Assembly (NCBI RefSeq): GCF_031846305.1
Contig: NZ_JAVRHY010000001.1
Coordinates: 1 to 64,000 of the forward strand
Length of the DNA stretch: 64,000 nt
From: Spectribacter acetivorans
Lineage (GTDB): Bacteria > Pseudomonadota > Gammaproteobacteria > Nevskiales > Salinisphaeraceae
Reading direction: 5' to 3'
Within the stretch, counting starts at the first letter, position 1; each line of letters starts with the position of its first letter. The notes under the pieces are model-generated. The model saw nothing but the letters and a program-made list of their open reading frames with translations, was not told the DNA's origin and did not search any database. This document shows, one piece after another, positions 26,106-34,134 of the stretch. The position numbers and the translations under genes are program-made.

Positions 26106-26831
26106 ATGCGCGTTGATCTGGAACCCGCCTTCATCCTGCACCGGCGTCCGTATCGCGATACCTCCCTCCTGATCGACGCATTTACCCGGGGCTATGGCCG
26201 CATCGGCCTTGTGGCCCGGGGCGCCCGTTCGCCACGGGCCCGCGGGCGCGGTCTGCTGGAACCCATGCAACCCCTGCGTCTGTCCTGGCGCGGCCGCGGT
26301 GAGTTGCATACCCTGGCCGGCACCGAGGCCGGCGGCAGGCTGGCATGGAAAGGCGATGGCCTTTACGCGGGATTCTATGCCTGCGAGCTGGTGCTGCGAG
26401 TGCTCGCGCGCGACGATGCCCATGTGGCACTTTTCGATCGTTTCGCCGCATTGCTGGAAACCCTGGCCGGCGCGGTCGATCCCGGGCCCGCGTTGCGACT
26501 GTTCGAGCGCGATCTGCTGGCCGATCTCGGCTATGCCCTTCCTTTGACCGCGGAATCGGCCACGGGCGAAGCGGTTTCGCCGGCCGGGTCGTACCTGTTC
26601 AATCCGCGTGCCGGTCTGCGAGTCGACCAGGGTGACAAGCAGTCCGATGATGTGGCGGTCGGGGGTGCCGAGCTGTTGGCGCTGGATCGTGGCGAAGTCG
26701 ACGATCCGGCCGTCGCACCTGCGCTGCGGCGTCTGCTAGCGGCTGCCCTGGCGCCCCATCTGGGCGGCCGGCCGCTGCTGACGTCGCGAACGCTCCAGTC
26801 ATTGCGCCGATTTCAATCCGAGGAGTCCTGA
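26106..26831 (+). CDS. recO: DNA repair protein RecO
   Basis: 241 residues. N-terminal OB-fold (PAFILHRRPYRDTSLLIDAF) and an alpha-helical C-terminal region (FYACELVLRVLARDDAH, LRLFERDLLADLGYALPL). It loads RecA on gapped DNA with RecR. No CxxC zinc motif is seen, as in many gammaproteobacterial RecO proteins. It lies in the conserved rnc-era-recO-pdxJ order. Confidence 0.93.
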   Translation: MRVDLEPAFILHRRPYRDTSLLIDAFTRGYGRIGLVARGARSPRARGRGLLEPMQPLRLSWRGRGELHTLAGTEAGGRLAWKGDGLYAGFYACELVLRVLARDDAHVALFDRFAALLETLAGAVDPGPALRLFERDLLADLGYALPLTAESATGEAVSPAGSYLFNPRAGLRVDQGDKQSDDVAVGGAELLALDRGEVDDPAVAPALRRLLAAALAPHLGGRPLLTSRTLQSLRRFQSEES

Positions 26832-26838
26832 ATCCGTC

Positions 26839-27564
26839 ATGAGTATCCGTCTGGGTGTGAACATCGATCATGTGGCCACGCTGCGTCAGGCGCGGGGCAC
26901 GGCCTATCCGGATATCGTCCGCGCCGCCCGGGCGGCGCTGGCCGGCGGCGCGCAGGGCATTACCGTGCATCTGCGCGAGGATCGTCGGCACATCCAGGAC
27001 GCCGACGTCGAGGCGCTGGTGAATCTGCCGGGTGTGGTGCTCAATCTGGAAATGGCGGTGACCAACTCGATGCTGGCCATTGCCGAACGCCTGCGCCCCC
27101 CGCATGCCTGCCTGGTGCCGGAAAAGCGCGAGGAGCTGACCACCGAGGGTGGCCTCGACGTGGCCGGCCAGCCGGCGTCGGTGGCCGAGGCCTGCCGGCG
27201 TCTGGCCGCCGCGGGCATCCGGGCGTCGCTGTTCATCGATCCGGACCCTGCGCAGATCGAGGCCGCGGTGGTGGCCGGGGCTCCGGCAGTGGAGCTGCAT
27301 ACCGGCGCCTATGCCGATGCCGGCGACGCCAGCGCCCGCGAGGCGGAACTGACGCGATTGCGAGAGGCCGCCACCGCGGCGGCTGCGGCCGGTCTGGAAG
27401 TGCACGGCGGTCACGGGCTGAATCTCGATAATGTGGCGCCGATTGCCGCCATCCCGGAACTGGTGGAGCTCAACATCGGCCATGCCATTGTTGCCGACGC
27501 GGTCTTCATGGGCCTGGAACAGGCCGTGGCCGCGATGGGGCAGGCGATGCAGGCGGCTCGATAG
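26839..27564 (+). CDS. pdxJ: Pyridoxine 5'-phosphate synthase
   Basis: 241 residues, TIM barrel. Family motifs: RLGVNIDHVATLRQARGTAY, GITVHLREDRRHIQDADV, CLVPEKREELTTEGGLD, EVHGGHGLNLDNV and ELNIGHAIVADAVFMGLEQA. It condenses 1-deoxyxylulose 5-phosphate with 3-amino-2-oxopropyl phosphate to pyridoxine phosphate. It is the last gene of the recO-pdxJ block; repeats and a toxin-antitoxin cassette follow. Confidence 0.97.
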   Translation: MSIRLGVNIDHVATLRQARGTAYPDIVRAARAALAGGAQGITVHLREDRRHIQDADVEALVNLPGVVLNLEMAVTNSMLAIAERLRPPHACLVPEKREELTTEGGLDVAGQPASVAEACRRLAAAGIRASLFIDPDPAQIEAAVVAGAPAVELHTGAYADAGDASAREAELTRLREAATAAAAAGLEVHGGHGLNLDNVAPIAAIPELVELNIGHAIVADAVFMGLEQAVAAMGQAMQAAR

Positions 27565-27574
27565 CCGAACGTGG

Positions 27575-27761
27575 GGCCGAATTCATTCGGCCGGTTGGAT
27601 TTGATGCCAATGGCCTGGTCGGTCGCCAGGCGCAATGAATTGCACCCTACGGTCTGGTGCGGATGGATGGGAACGTCCGGCTATATAGTAGCGCCGGATT
27701 CATCCGGCCGGGCCATTCTGGTGCCTTGGCTGGCGATGGAAGGGGCGGGATAAATCCCGCC
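27575..27761. repeat. Four REP-like palindromes between pdxJ and vapB
   Basis: 27575-27592 (perfect, CGA type), 27629-27646 (GCA type, one mismatch), 27692-27709 (CGG type, one mismatch) and 27744-27761 (perfect GGCGGGAT-AA-ATCCCGCC, followed by CTAC). The four carry different self-complementary trinucleotides. No gene lies in this 285-bp gap. Confidence 0.7.
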
Positions 27762-27811
27762 CTACAAGCGGAGGGCTGTCCCGCAAGCATCGCCGGAATT
27801 GGATTCTGCCC

Positions 27812-27837
27812 GTGCTACACTGATTTCGTGTTACACG
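27812..27837 (+). promoter_or_regulatory. vapBC promoter and candidate autoregulatory operator
   Basis: Extended -10 TGC-TACACT at 27813-27821. Two related palindromic units, GTGCTACAC (27812-27820, over the -10) and CGTGTTACACG (27827-27837, perfect about its centre), lie 16 bp apart. This is the typical arrangement for repression by a VapBC complex. The leader to ATG 27850 is about 22 nt with GAGG at 27837-27840. Confidence 0.45.
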
Positions 27838-27849
27838 AGGTTGCTCGTT

Positions 27850-28080
27850 ATGACGAATCTCACCATTACCATCGATGCAGAAACCCTGCAGCAGGCCCGT
27901 GTGCGTGCCATGGCGGAAGGCCGCTCGGTGAACGCGTTGCTGAGGGAATACCTCGAAGCCTACTCCGGACGCGGCAACACACAGCGTGAGGCCATGGCCG
28001 ACCTGCTGGCGCTTGCACGCGCGAGTGACGCGGGCAGCGGCGGGCAGTGCTGGCAGCGGGATGAGTTGCACGAGCGTTAG
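27850..28080 (+). CDS. VapB-type antitoxin
   Basis: 76 residues. An N-terminal ribbon-helix-helix-like DNA-binding segment (MTNLTITIDAETLQQARVRA, EGRSVNALLREYLEAYSG) and a short flexible C terminus suitable for covering a PIN active site. It directly precedes a PIN-domain gene (2 bp between the stop and GTG start), the classic antitoxin-first order. Expected to neutralise VapC and repress its own promoter. Confidence 0.85.
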   Translation: MTNLTITIDAETLQQARVRAMAEGRSVNALLREYLEAYSGRGNTQREAMADLLALARASDAGSGGQCWQRDELHER

Positions 28081-28082
28081 CG

Positions 28083-28505
28083 GTGCGTGTCTTTGTCGAT
28101 ACCAACGTGTTCGTTTATCTGTTCGATCGCGACGCGCCCGAGAAAAGCCGGATAGCCCGGGATATTGTCCAACGGCAACAGCGTGACCTCGAACTGGTGG
28201 TCAGCACGCAGGTGTTGCAGGAATTCTACGTCGCCGTTACCCGAAAACTGGCGCGACCCGTGCCGACGGATGTCGCCGAACGGGCAGTGCGTGATCTGTC
28301 CCGTCTCAGCGTGGTTGCTGCCACCACCGATCTGGTGATGGATGCCATTTCGCTGACCCGACATGAAAGCTTTTCGTTCTGGGACGCGATGATTGTCGAA
28401 GCCGCCCATCGTGCCGGCGCCGAACAGTTGCTGTCCGAGGACATGCAGGACGGCCGTGTGCTCGGGGAACTGGTGATTCGCAATCCGTTTACGGCCGATA
28501 ATTGA
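28083..28505 (+). CDS. VapC-type PIN-domain ribonuclease toxin
   Basis: 140 residues from GTG 28083. PIN acidic residues are visible: Asp6 in VFVDTNVFVYLFDRD, Glu in LQEFYVAVTRK, and Asp in SFWDAMIVEAAHRAG. VapC toxins cleave tRNA or rRNA when free of antitoxin; the target here is unknown. Together with the upstream VapB it forms a complete cassette bracketed by REP-like palindromes, between two core blocks. Confidence 0.88.
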   Translation: MRVFVDTNVFVYLFDRDAPEKSRIARDIVQRQQRDLELVVSTQVLQEFYVAVTRKLARPVPTDVAERAVRDLSRLSVVAATTDLVMDAISLTRHESFSFWDAMIVEAAHRAGAEQLLSEDMQDGRVLGELVIRNPFTADN

Positions 28506-28544
28506 AGCGATCAACTGCCGGTGCCGGCAATCGCGCGGGTATAT

Positions 28545-28614
28545 GGCCGGGTTCATCCGGCCAGGTCTACCCGGCGCGGTGACTGGTGTTGGAAGAGGCG
28601 GGATGAATCCCGCC
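28545..28614. repeat. REP-like palindromes between vapC and the hybrid kinase gene
   Basis: 28545-28562 (GGCCGGGT-TC-ATCCGGCC, one mismatch) and 28597-28614 (perfect GGCGGGAT-GA-ATCCCGCC followed by CTAC). The second abuts the stop codon of the convergent kinase gene and is the same GGG type as the copy at 27744 on the other side of vapBC. Confidence 0.7.
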
Positions 28615-31209
28615 CTACGGGCTGGTTTCGTTCAGTTGATCCATGGCCTCACGAGTGGATTCGATCAGGGCCATGCGTGCCTCGGTGGTGACCGGATCGC
28701 CGGACTGTAGCGCCCGCTCCACAACATCGGCCGCGGCCTGCAGCGACGTCAAGGCATAGAACGCCGCGGTGCCGTGCAGGGTGTGGATGTCGCGGCATGC
28801 GGCTTCGTATTCGCCGGCATCCAGGGCCTGTTCCACCGCGGACAACTGGCGGGGAAGCTCCTCGCCGAGTAACCGCGCCAGGGCCGGATCCGATGCCAGG
28901 GCGGGTGCCGCACGATCGGCCGGCCGGGGCGCTTCCTCGCCGATCAGGTCGGTTGTGGCCATTGCCCGCTGCAGGGTCGCGGCGTCGAAGGGCTTCACCA
29001 GGCAGACGTCCGCGCCGGCTTCGGTCAGGCGCCGGGCGCCGGTGCCGCTGCTGTCCGCGGTCATGCCGACGATGCGGGGCGGATTGGCGGGGTCTGCCAG
29101 TGTCCGGATCTGGCGAATCGCGTCACGTCCGTCCTGCTCCGGCATCTGATCGTCCATCAGGATCAGCGGAAACCCGCCCTTGCGCCAGGCGCTGACGGCC
29201 TCGCGGCCGTTGCCGGCGAGGGCGACGCTGGCGCCGAGTTCCCGCAGTGTCGCCGCCAGCAGCTGTCGCGTGGCCTCGCTGTCGTCAGCCACCAGTACCT
29301 GCAGGTTCCGCCAGCCGGACTCGTCATCCGGGGACCGCCCGAGCAAAGCCTGCAGTTCGCGGTGCAGGGACAGTCGGGGCAGGGACTTGGCCAGACTCCG
29401 GTCCGCGCCCAGGGCGCGGGCGGCGGCGTGATCGGCCTCGTCGATGGAGGTCAGCAGTGCAAGGCTGGTCACGCCGGTCGCCCGCGATGCCTGCAGCAGA
29501 TCGGCGGGTGCAGCGTCCCGCAGATCGGCCCGCCGCAGACCGAATATCAGCAGGGTCGGCCGGCCGGGACCCGCCATGGCATCCCGTGCGGCCTCGATGG
29601 ATTCGGCGCGGCGGACCTGCATGCCCCAGGCCTCGAAACAATGGCTGAGCGCCAGCCCGGCGGCGGTGCCGGTCTCGACCAGCAGCACGTCGACACCTTC
29701 CAGACCCGCCGGGGCCGCCGCCGGCTGGTCACCGCCGGCGGCCCGAGCCAGGGTCAGGTGCACGTGGAAGGCAGCGCCGGCGCCGAGCTCACTCTCCACC
29801 GTGATCTCGCCGCCCATCATGTCGAGCAGACGCTTGCTGATGGCCAGCCCCAGGCCGGATCCGCCCGGCTGCTGGGGCTGCAGCTGGCTGTACATCCGGA
29901 ACAGGCGGGCCTGCTGGTCCGGGGCGATCCCGGGACCGGTGTCGGTGACACTGAGATGCAGCCCCACGCCCTGGTCGTCCTCGTCTTCCGCCATCACCCG
30001 GATCACGATTTCGCCGCGTTCGGTGAACTTGATCGCGTTGGAAACCAGATTGGTCAGAATCTGCTGCAGCCGCAGGGGATCGCCGCGGACCTGGTGCGGC
30101 ACATCGCTGAAGACCAGATGGACCAGATCCAGGTCCTTCTCGAAGGCTAGCGGCGCGAGCAGGTTGAGGGTTTCCTCGACGATGTCGCGCAGATTGAAAC
30201 CCACTTCGTTGAGCGTGGTGCGCCCGGACTCCAGGCCACTCCATTGGATGACGTCGTCGATCAGGGCAAGCAGGTTGTGGGCCGACTGGCGGACGGTATG
30301 GACATGCTCGCGCTGGCCGCGGTCCAGCCGGCCGCGATCCAGCAGATCGGCATGCCCGAGGATGGCGGTCAGCGGCGCCCGCAATTCGTGGCTCATGCCG
30401 GCCACCAGGTCGGCGCGAAGGCGGGTGGCGTTGCGCTCCTGCTGGCGGGCGCGCTCGAGTTCGCGTTCGCGGGTCTTGAGTGTTTCCGCGGCGGTGCGGG
30501 CCTCGTGCTCGCTGCGAGTCAGCCTTTCGCCCAATGTATCCAGGCTGCGGTCGATGTCGTCGTTACCGGCCTCGCCGGCCAGCTCGCCCAGGCGTCGCCG
30601 CAGCCGGGATACCGGCCTGGCGGTCGTCCAGGCCACTGCCAGGCCCGCGGCCAGCAGCAGCGCGAATGCTGCCAGCCCTTGCAGCGCCGCCTGCCGCAGG
30701 GACGCGGCAAGATAGTGCTGCCAGGCCGCGTCGGACAGGGTCAGGCGGGCCCGCCCGATATCCGCGCGCGGGGTACCGAACGGGTCCAGCGCGCTGCCTT
30801 CGCCGGCCGGCGGAATTTCCGACTCGTAGTCCGTGGTCAGCGAGGGTTGTGCCACCAGCCGCGCCCAGGCCGCGAAGCGCTGCGTCCACCGGCCCACCGC
30901 CGGATGATCCGCGGCCAGATCGATGCGGTTCTCGCCCGGGGTATCGATGATGCGGATCCGGCCGAGAAGATCGTTGGCCTCGAACAGGGTCCGGGCGATC
31001 TGGCGTAGCTCGGGGTCGTCGCCGGCCACCAGCGCCAGGTGGCCGGCACGGGCCAGCTGGCGAATCTGGCTGTCGGCCAGACGCTGCTGGGTGAGGACGG
31101 TATCGCGGACCTCGCTGTGCAGTAGCCAGCCCGCGGTCGCGGTTGCCACCAGCAGGGCGGTAACGATCACCGCCGAAGTGGCGGCCATGCCGAGGGGCCA
31201 GCGCATCAT
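28615..31209 (-). CDS. BarA/GacS-type hybrid sensor histidine kinase
   Basis: 864 residues: TM1 (about 10-30), periplasmic sensor (31-174), TM2 (175-195), HAMP (196-245), dimerisation domain with phospho-accepting His274 (MSHELRAPLTAILGHADLL), ATPase domain (N-box NLVSNAIKF near 387, GSGLGLAISKR near 450), a first receiver-like domain (504-620) that lacks the phospho-acceptor Asp (TLLIFGL in its place), a complete second receiver (636-750; Asp686 in LILMDDQMP, Lys739) and a C-terminal Hpt domain (His809 in DIHTLHGTAAF). By family and cysM/rlmD synteny it should feed a GacA/UvrY regulator controlling the Csr/Rsm system; no gacA is in the window. Confidence 0.87.
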   Translation of the reverse strand: MMRWPLGMAATSAVIVTALLVATATAGWLLHSEVRDTVLTQQRLADSQIRQLARAGHLALVAGDDPELRQIARTLFEANDLLGRIRIIDTPGENRIDLAADHPAVGRWTQRFAAWARLVAQPSLTTDYESEIPPAGEGSALDPFGTPRADIGRARLTLSDAAWQHYLAASLRQAALQGLAAFALLLAAGLAVAWTTARPVSRLRRRLGELAGEAGNDDIDRSLDTLGERLTRSEHEARTAAETLKTRERELERARQQERNATRLRADLVAGMSHELRAPLTAILGHADLLDRGRLDRGQREHVHTVRQSAHNLLALIDDVIQWSGLESGRTTLNEVGFNLRDIVEETLNLLAPLAFEKDLDLVHLVFSDVPHQVRGDPLRLQQILTNLVSNAIKFTERGEIVIRVMAEDEDDQGVGLHLSVTDTGPGIAPDQQARLFRMYSQLQPQQPGGSGLGLAISKRLLDMMGGEITVESELGAGAAFHVHLTLARAAGGDQPAAAPAGLEGVDVLLVETGTAAGLALSHCFEAWGMQVRRAESIEAARDAMAGPGRPTLLIFGLRRADLRDAAPADLLQASRATGVTSLALLTSIDEADHAAARALGADRSLAKSLPRLSLHRELQALLGRSPDDESGWRNLQVLVADDSEATRQLLAATLRELGASVALAGNGREAVSAWRKGGFPLILMDDQMPEQDGRDAIRQIRTLADPANPPRIVGMTADSSGTGARRLTEAGADVCLVKPFDAATLQRAMATTDLIGEEAPRPADRAAPALASDPALARLLGEELPRQLSAVEQALDAGEYEAACRDIHTLHGTAAFYALTSLQAAADVVERALQSGDPVTTEARMALIESTREAMDQLNETSP

Positions 31210-31215
31210 TGCTGC

Positions 31216-31268
31216 AGTTTACGGTGCTGCGGCTCGGGCAGTTAAGCCCCGGGCTCCCCTGCTAGAAT
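31216..31268. promoter_or_regulatory. Divergent overlapping promoters for the hybrid kinase gene and cysM
   Basis: Minus strand: TTAACT (31245-31240), 18 nt, TAAACT (31221-31216), then only GCAGCA before ATG 31209. Plus strand: GTTAAG (31241-31246), 16 nt, extended -10 TGC-TAGAAT (31260-31268), then 7 nt to ATG 31276. The two -35 boxes overlap, so polymerases would compete. In both directions the start codon lies at or next to the predicted transcription start, implying leaderless mRNAs. Confidence 0.45.
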
Positions 31269-31275
31269 TGCGGCC

Positions 31276-32166
31276 ATGAATTACCCGACTCTGGAACAGT
31301 GCGTGGGCAACACGCCGCTGGTGCGGTTGCAGCGGCTGGTCGACGACGAGCGTGGCAATACCGTGCTGGCCAAGCTGGAAGGCGACAACCCGGCCGGTTC
31401 GGTCAAGGACCGCCCGGCCTACAGCATGATCCGCTACGCCGCCGAACGAGGGGATATTCGTCCCGGCGACACCCTGATCGAGGCCACCAGCGGCAATACC
31501 GGTATCGCGCTGGCGATGGTGGCAGCGATGCAGGGTTTTCGCATGCGCCTGATCATGCCGGAGAACATGAGCGAGGAGCGCCGCGCGGTGATGCGGGCGT
31601 TTGGCGCCGAGATCGTATCGGTGTCCGAATCCGAGGGCATGGAGGGCGCCCGCGATCTGGCCGACGACATGGCCGCCCGCGGTGAGGGCATGGTGCTCAA
31701 CCAGTTTGCCAATCCCGACAACCCGCGTGCGCATTACGAGGGTACGGGCCCGGAAATCTGGCGCGACACCGACGGTGCGATTACCCATTTCGTCGCCTCG
31801 ATGGGTACCACCGGCACCATCATGGGTGTGTCGCGTTTTCTCAAGGAGAAGAATCCGGACGTGCGCATCGTCGGCGTGCAGCCGGCCGGAGAGTCGCGTA
31901 TCCCCGGCATCCGCCGCTGGCCGCAGGAATATCTGCCCCGCATCTTCGAGCCCGAGCGGGTGGACGAAGTGATCGACGTCGAGGCCACCGATGCGGAAAA
32001 CACCATGCGCGATCTGGCCGCCCGGGAGGGCATCTTCGCCGGGCCGTCGTCGGGCGGGGCGGTCTGGGCCGCGCTGCAGCTGGCGCAGCAGACCGAAAAC
32101 GCCGTGATTGCGGTGATCGTCTGTGATCGCGGCGACCGCTATCTGTCCACCGGGGTCTACGCTTGA
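31276..32166 (+). CDS. cysM: Cysteine synthase B (O-acetylserine sulfhydrylase B)
   Basis: 296 residues of the PLP fold-type II family. The PLP lysine lies in NPAGSVKDRPAYSMI, the phosphate-binding loop is ATSGNTGIALAM, and the C-terminal GPSSGGA is present. Short length and RWPQEYLPRIFEPERVDE place it with CysM rather than CysK. It makes cysteine from O-acetylserine and sulfide or thiosulfate. It is first in a tightly overlapped operon (next start overlaps by 4 bp). No Shine-Dalgarno precedes ATG 31276, consistent with the leaderless promoter proposed here. Confidence 0.95.
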   Translation: MNYPTLEQCVGNTPLVRLQRLVDDERGNTVLAKLEGDNPAGSVKDRPAYSMIRYAAERGDIRPGDTLIEATSGNTGIALAMVAAMQGFRMRLIMPENMSEERRAVMRAFGAEIVSVSESEGMEGARDLADDMAARGEGMVLNQFANPDNPRAHYEGTGPEIWRDTDGAITHFVASMGTTGTIMGVSRFLKEKNPDVRIVGVQPAGESRIPGIRRWPQEYLPRIFEPERVDEVIDVEATDAENTMRDLAAREGIFAGPSSGGAVWAALQLAQQTENAVIAVIVCDRGDRYLSTGVYA

Positions 32167-32798
32167 CCCAGGGGCCGGTGGTGGCCCTGGCCCTGGCCAC
32201 CGCCCTCGATCCCGACGCGGCAAGACACCTGCATGATTTCGACGGCCTCGACGAGGCCGGTATCGAGCGCGCGGTTACCACCCTTTGTCAGCAGCGCCAC
32301 GGCAACCGGGCGTTGCCGTGGCATCTGCAACGGCTGGATGCCGCTGCCTGGGTCACGGTCACGCCGGATGCGGCGCGGATTCATGCCGCGAGCGTCGCCG
32401 ACGGACAGGCGGAAGCCGAGCTTCTGGAGCAACTGAATGCACTGCTGAGCGACGCCGCCGTTGTCGCCGCCTGGGCGGGTGAGCGAACCTGGCCGCTGCT
32501 GCGCGCCCGTGCCGCCCGTCATGGGCGCACCTCGCCCTGGCTCTGGCCGACTGGCGGCGATAATCCGACCCTGGTGGATGTGGCCGGCGGTTTCGGCCCC
32601 TTCGGGGACAGTCCGGCGCCGCCGCTGCGCGAATGGGCGGCGTTGCTCGGCGCGCCGCTCATATCGACGCAAGGTGCGGCCCCCTGTCAGCAGGAAGCGC
32701 TGGATACCGCGTACGCCCTGCTGGCACTGCAGGTAGCCCGTGGCGATCGCAGCCCGGCCGAGGTACAGGCCTGCCGTTCGGCGCTGGCCCGGGCATGA
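32163..32798 (+). CDS. Uncharacterised protein, possible degenerate PolB-type 3'-5' exonuclease
   Basis: 211 residues. No strong signature. Its layout recalls the PolB-like predicted exonuclease family: LPWHLQRLDAAAWVTVT (family: LPPHLHRVVxIS), AAWAGERTWPLLRARAARHG (family: WNGxxFDLPVLxxRALxHG), a conserved-looking middle, and a final helix CQQEALDTAYALLALQVARG (family: YCExDVLNTxLxxLR). The expected catalytic D-x-E near the N terminus and the Asp of the second motif are not present, so enzymatic activity is doubtful. It overlaps cysM and rlmD by 4 bp each and is therefore a real operon member. Confidence 0.5.
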   Translation: MTQGPVVALALATALDPDAARHLHDFDGLDEAGIERAVTTLCQQRHGNRALPWHLQRLDAAAWVTVTPDAARIHAASVADGQAEAELLEQLNALLSDAAVVAAWAGERTWPLLRARAARHGRTSPWLWPTGGDNPTLVDVAGGFGPFGDSPAPPLREWAALLGAPLISTQGAAPCQQEALDTAYALLALQVARGDRSPAEVQACRSALARA

Positions 32799-34126
32799 GC
32801 CGGAAATCGGCGCGCAGGGCCCCCGCCGGTCCGTTCGAATTGACGGTGGCCGACCTGGCAGCGGACGGTCGCGGTGTGGGCCGGGACGACACCGGCAAGA
32901 CCGTGTTCGTGCCCGATTGTCTGCCCGGCGAACGCGTCACCTACCTGCGCAAACGGCAGCACCGCCAGCACGATGAGGGTCTGCTCGAGTCGGTGCTCGA
33001 GGCCGCGCCCGAACGGGTCACACCGCGTTGCCCGCACTTCGGCCTTTGTGGCGGCTGCGCCCTGCAGCATCTGGATGCCGAGGCGCAGGTGGCGTTCAAG
33101 CAGCAGCAGGTGCTGACCACGCTGGCCCGGGTGGGCGGGGTGATACCCGACCGCACCCTGCCGCCCGTCACCGGGGCTCGCTGGGGGTATCGCCGGCGGG
33201 CGCGGCTTGGCGCGAAGTACGTGGCCAAGAAGGGCGGCACCCTGGTCGGGTTTCGCGAGCGCGGATCGCCTTTCGTGGCCATGCTGGATGAATGCCACGT
33301 GCTGGTCCCGGCGGTGGGCCACCGTCTGACCGAACTGCAGACGCTGATCGATGGCCTGTCCATCCGCGAGCAGCTGCCGCAGATCGAGGTGGCTGCCGGC
33401 GACGATGTGACCGCCCTGGTCCTGCGGGTGCTGGCCACGCCCTCCGCGGCGGACCGCGAACAGCTTGCGGCCTTTGCCAAGGCAAACGATGTCGTCATCT
33501 ATCTGCAGACCGGCGGGCTGGATACCGTCGCGCCGCTGCAGCCGCCGGCGCCGGCGCTGACCTACGATCTGCCCGAGTTCGATGTCCGGGTGACTTTCGA
33601 GCCCACCGATTTCGTGCAAATCCACGCCGAGGTCAACCGCGGCATGGTGTCGCAGGCGGTGCAGTTGCTCGAAGCCGGGCCGTCGGACACCGTGCTCGAG
33701 CTGTTTGCCGGCCTGGGCAACTTCAGCCTGCCCCTGGCACGGCGAGCGGGGCAGGTGATCGCGGTGGAGGGCGAGGCCGGTCTGGTGGCCCGGGCCCGTG
33801 CCAACGCGGCCGCCAACGGGCTCACCAACGTGGAAGCCCATGTGGCCGATCTGTTCGAACCCGCTGACGGGGCGGCCTGGCTCCACCCGCCGGCCGACCG
33901 GCTGCTGCTGGACCCGCCGCGGTCCGGGGCGCGGGAAATCCTGCCGGCAGCGGTGGCCAGCCGGCCCGGGCGCATCGTCTACTGTTCCTGTCACCCGGCC
34001 ACGCTGGCCCGGGATGCGGCCACGCTGGTGAATGATTTCGGCTATCGGCTGGCCGCGGCCGGGGCGGTGGACATGTTTCCCCATACGGCGCACGTCGAGG
34101 CGATGGCGCTGTTCACCCGGGACTGA
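32795..34126 (+). CDS. rlmD: 23S rRNA (uracil-1939-C5)-methyltransferase RlmD
   Basis: 443 residues from ATG 32795, which overlaps the previous stop. An N-terminal TRAM domain (residues 12-72), [4Fe-4S] cysteines C79, C85 and C88 (CPHFGLCGGC) plus C168 (DECHVL), and a C-terminal SAM-methyltransferase domain with ELFAGLGNFSLPLAR, DPPRSGAREI and catalytic Cys in VYCSCHPATLARD. It methylates U1939 of 23S rRNA. The cysM-rlmD linkage beside gacS matches Pseudomonas. Confidence 0.95.
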   Translation: MSRKSARRAPAGPFELTVADLAADGRGVGRDDTGKTVFVPDCLPGERVTYLRKRQHRQHDEGLLESVLEAAPERVTPRCPHFGLCGGCALQHLDAEAQVAFKQQQVLTTLARVGGVIPDRTLPPVTGARWGYRRRARLGAKYVAKKGGTLVGFRERGSPFVAMLDECHVLVPAVGHRLTELQTLIDGLSIREQLPQIEVAAGDDVTALVLRVLATPSAADREQLAAFAKANDVVIYLQTGGLDTVAPLQPPAPALTYDLPEFDVRVTFEPTDFVQIHAEVNRGMVSQAVQLLEAGPSDTVLELFAGLGNFSLPLARRAGQVIAVEGEAGLVARARANAAANGLTNVEAHVADLFEPADGAAWLHPPADRLLLDPPRSGAREILPAAVASRPGRIVYCSCHPATLARDAATLVNDFGYRLAAAGAVDMFPHTAHVEAMALFTRD

Positions 34127-34134
34127 GCACAGCG

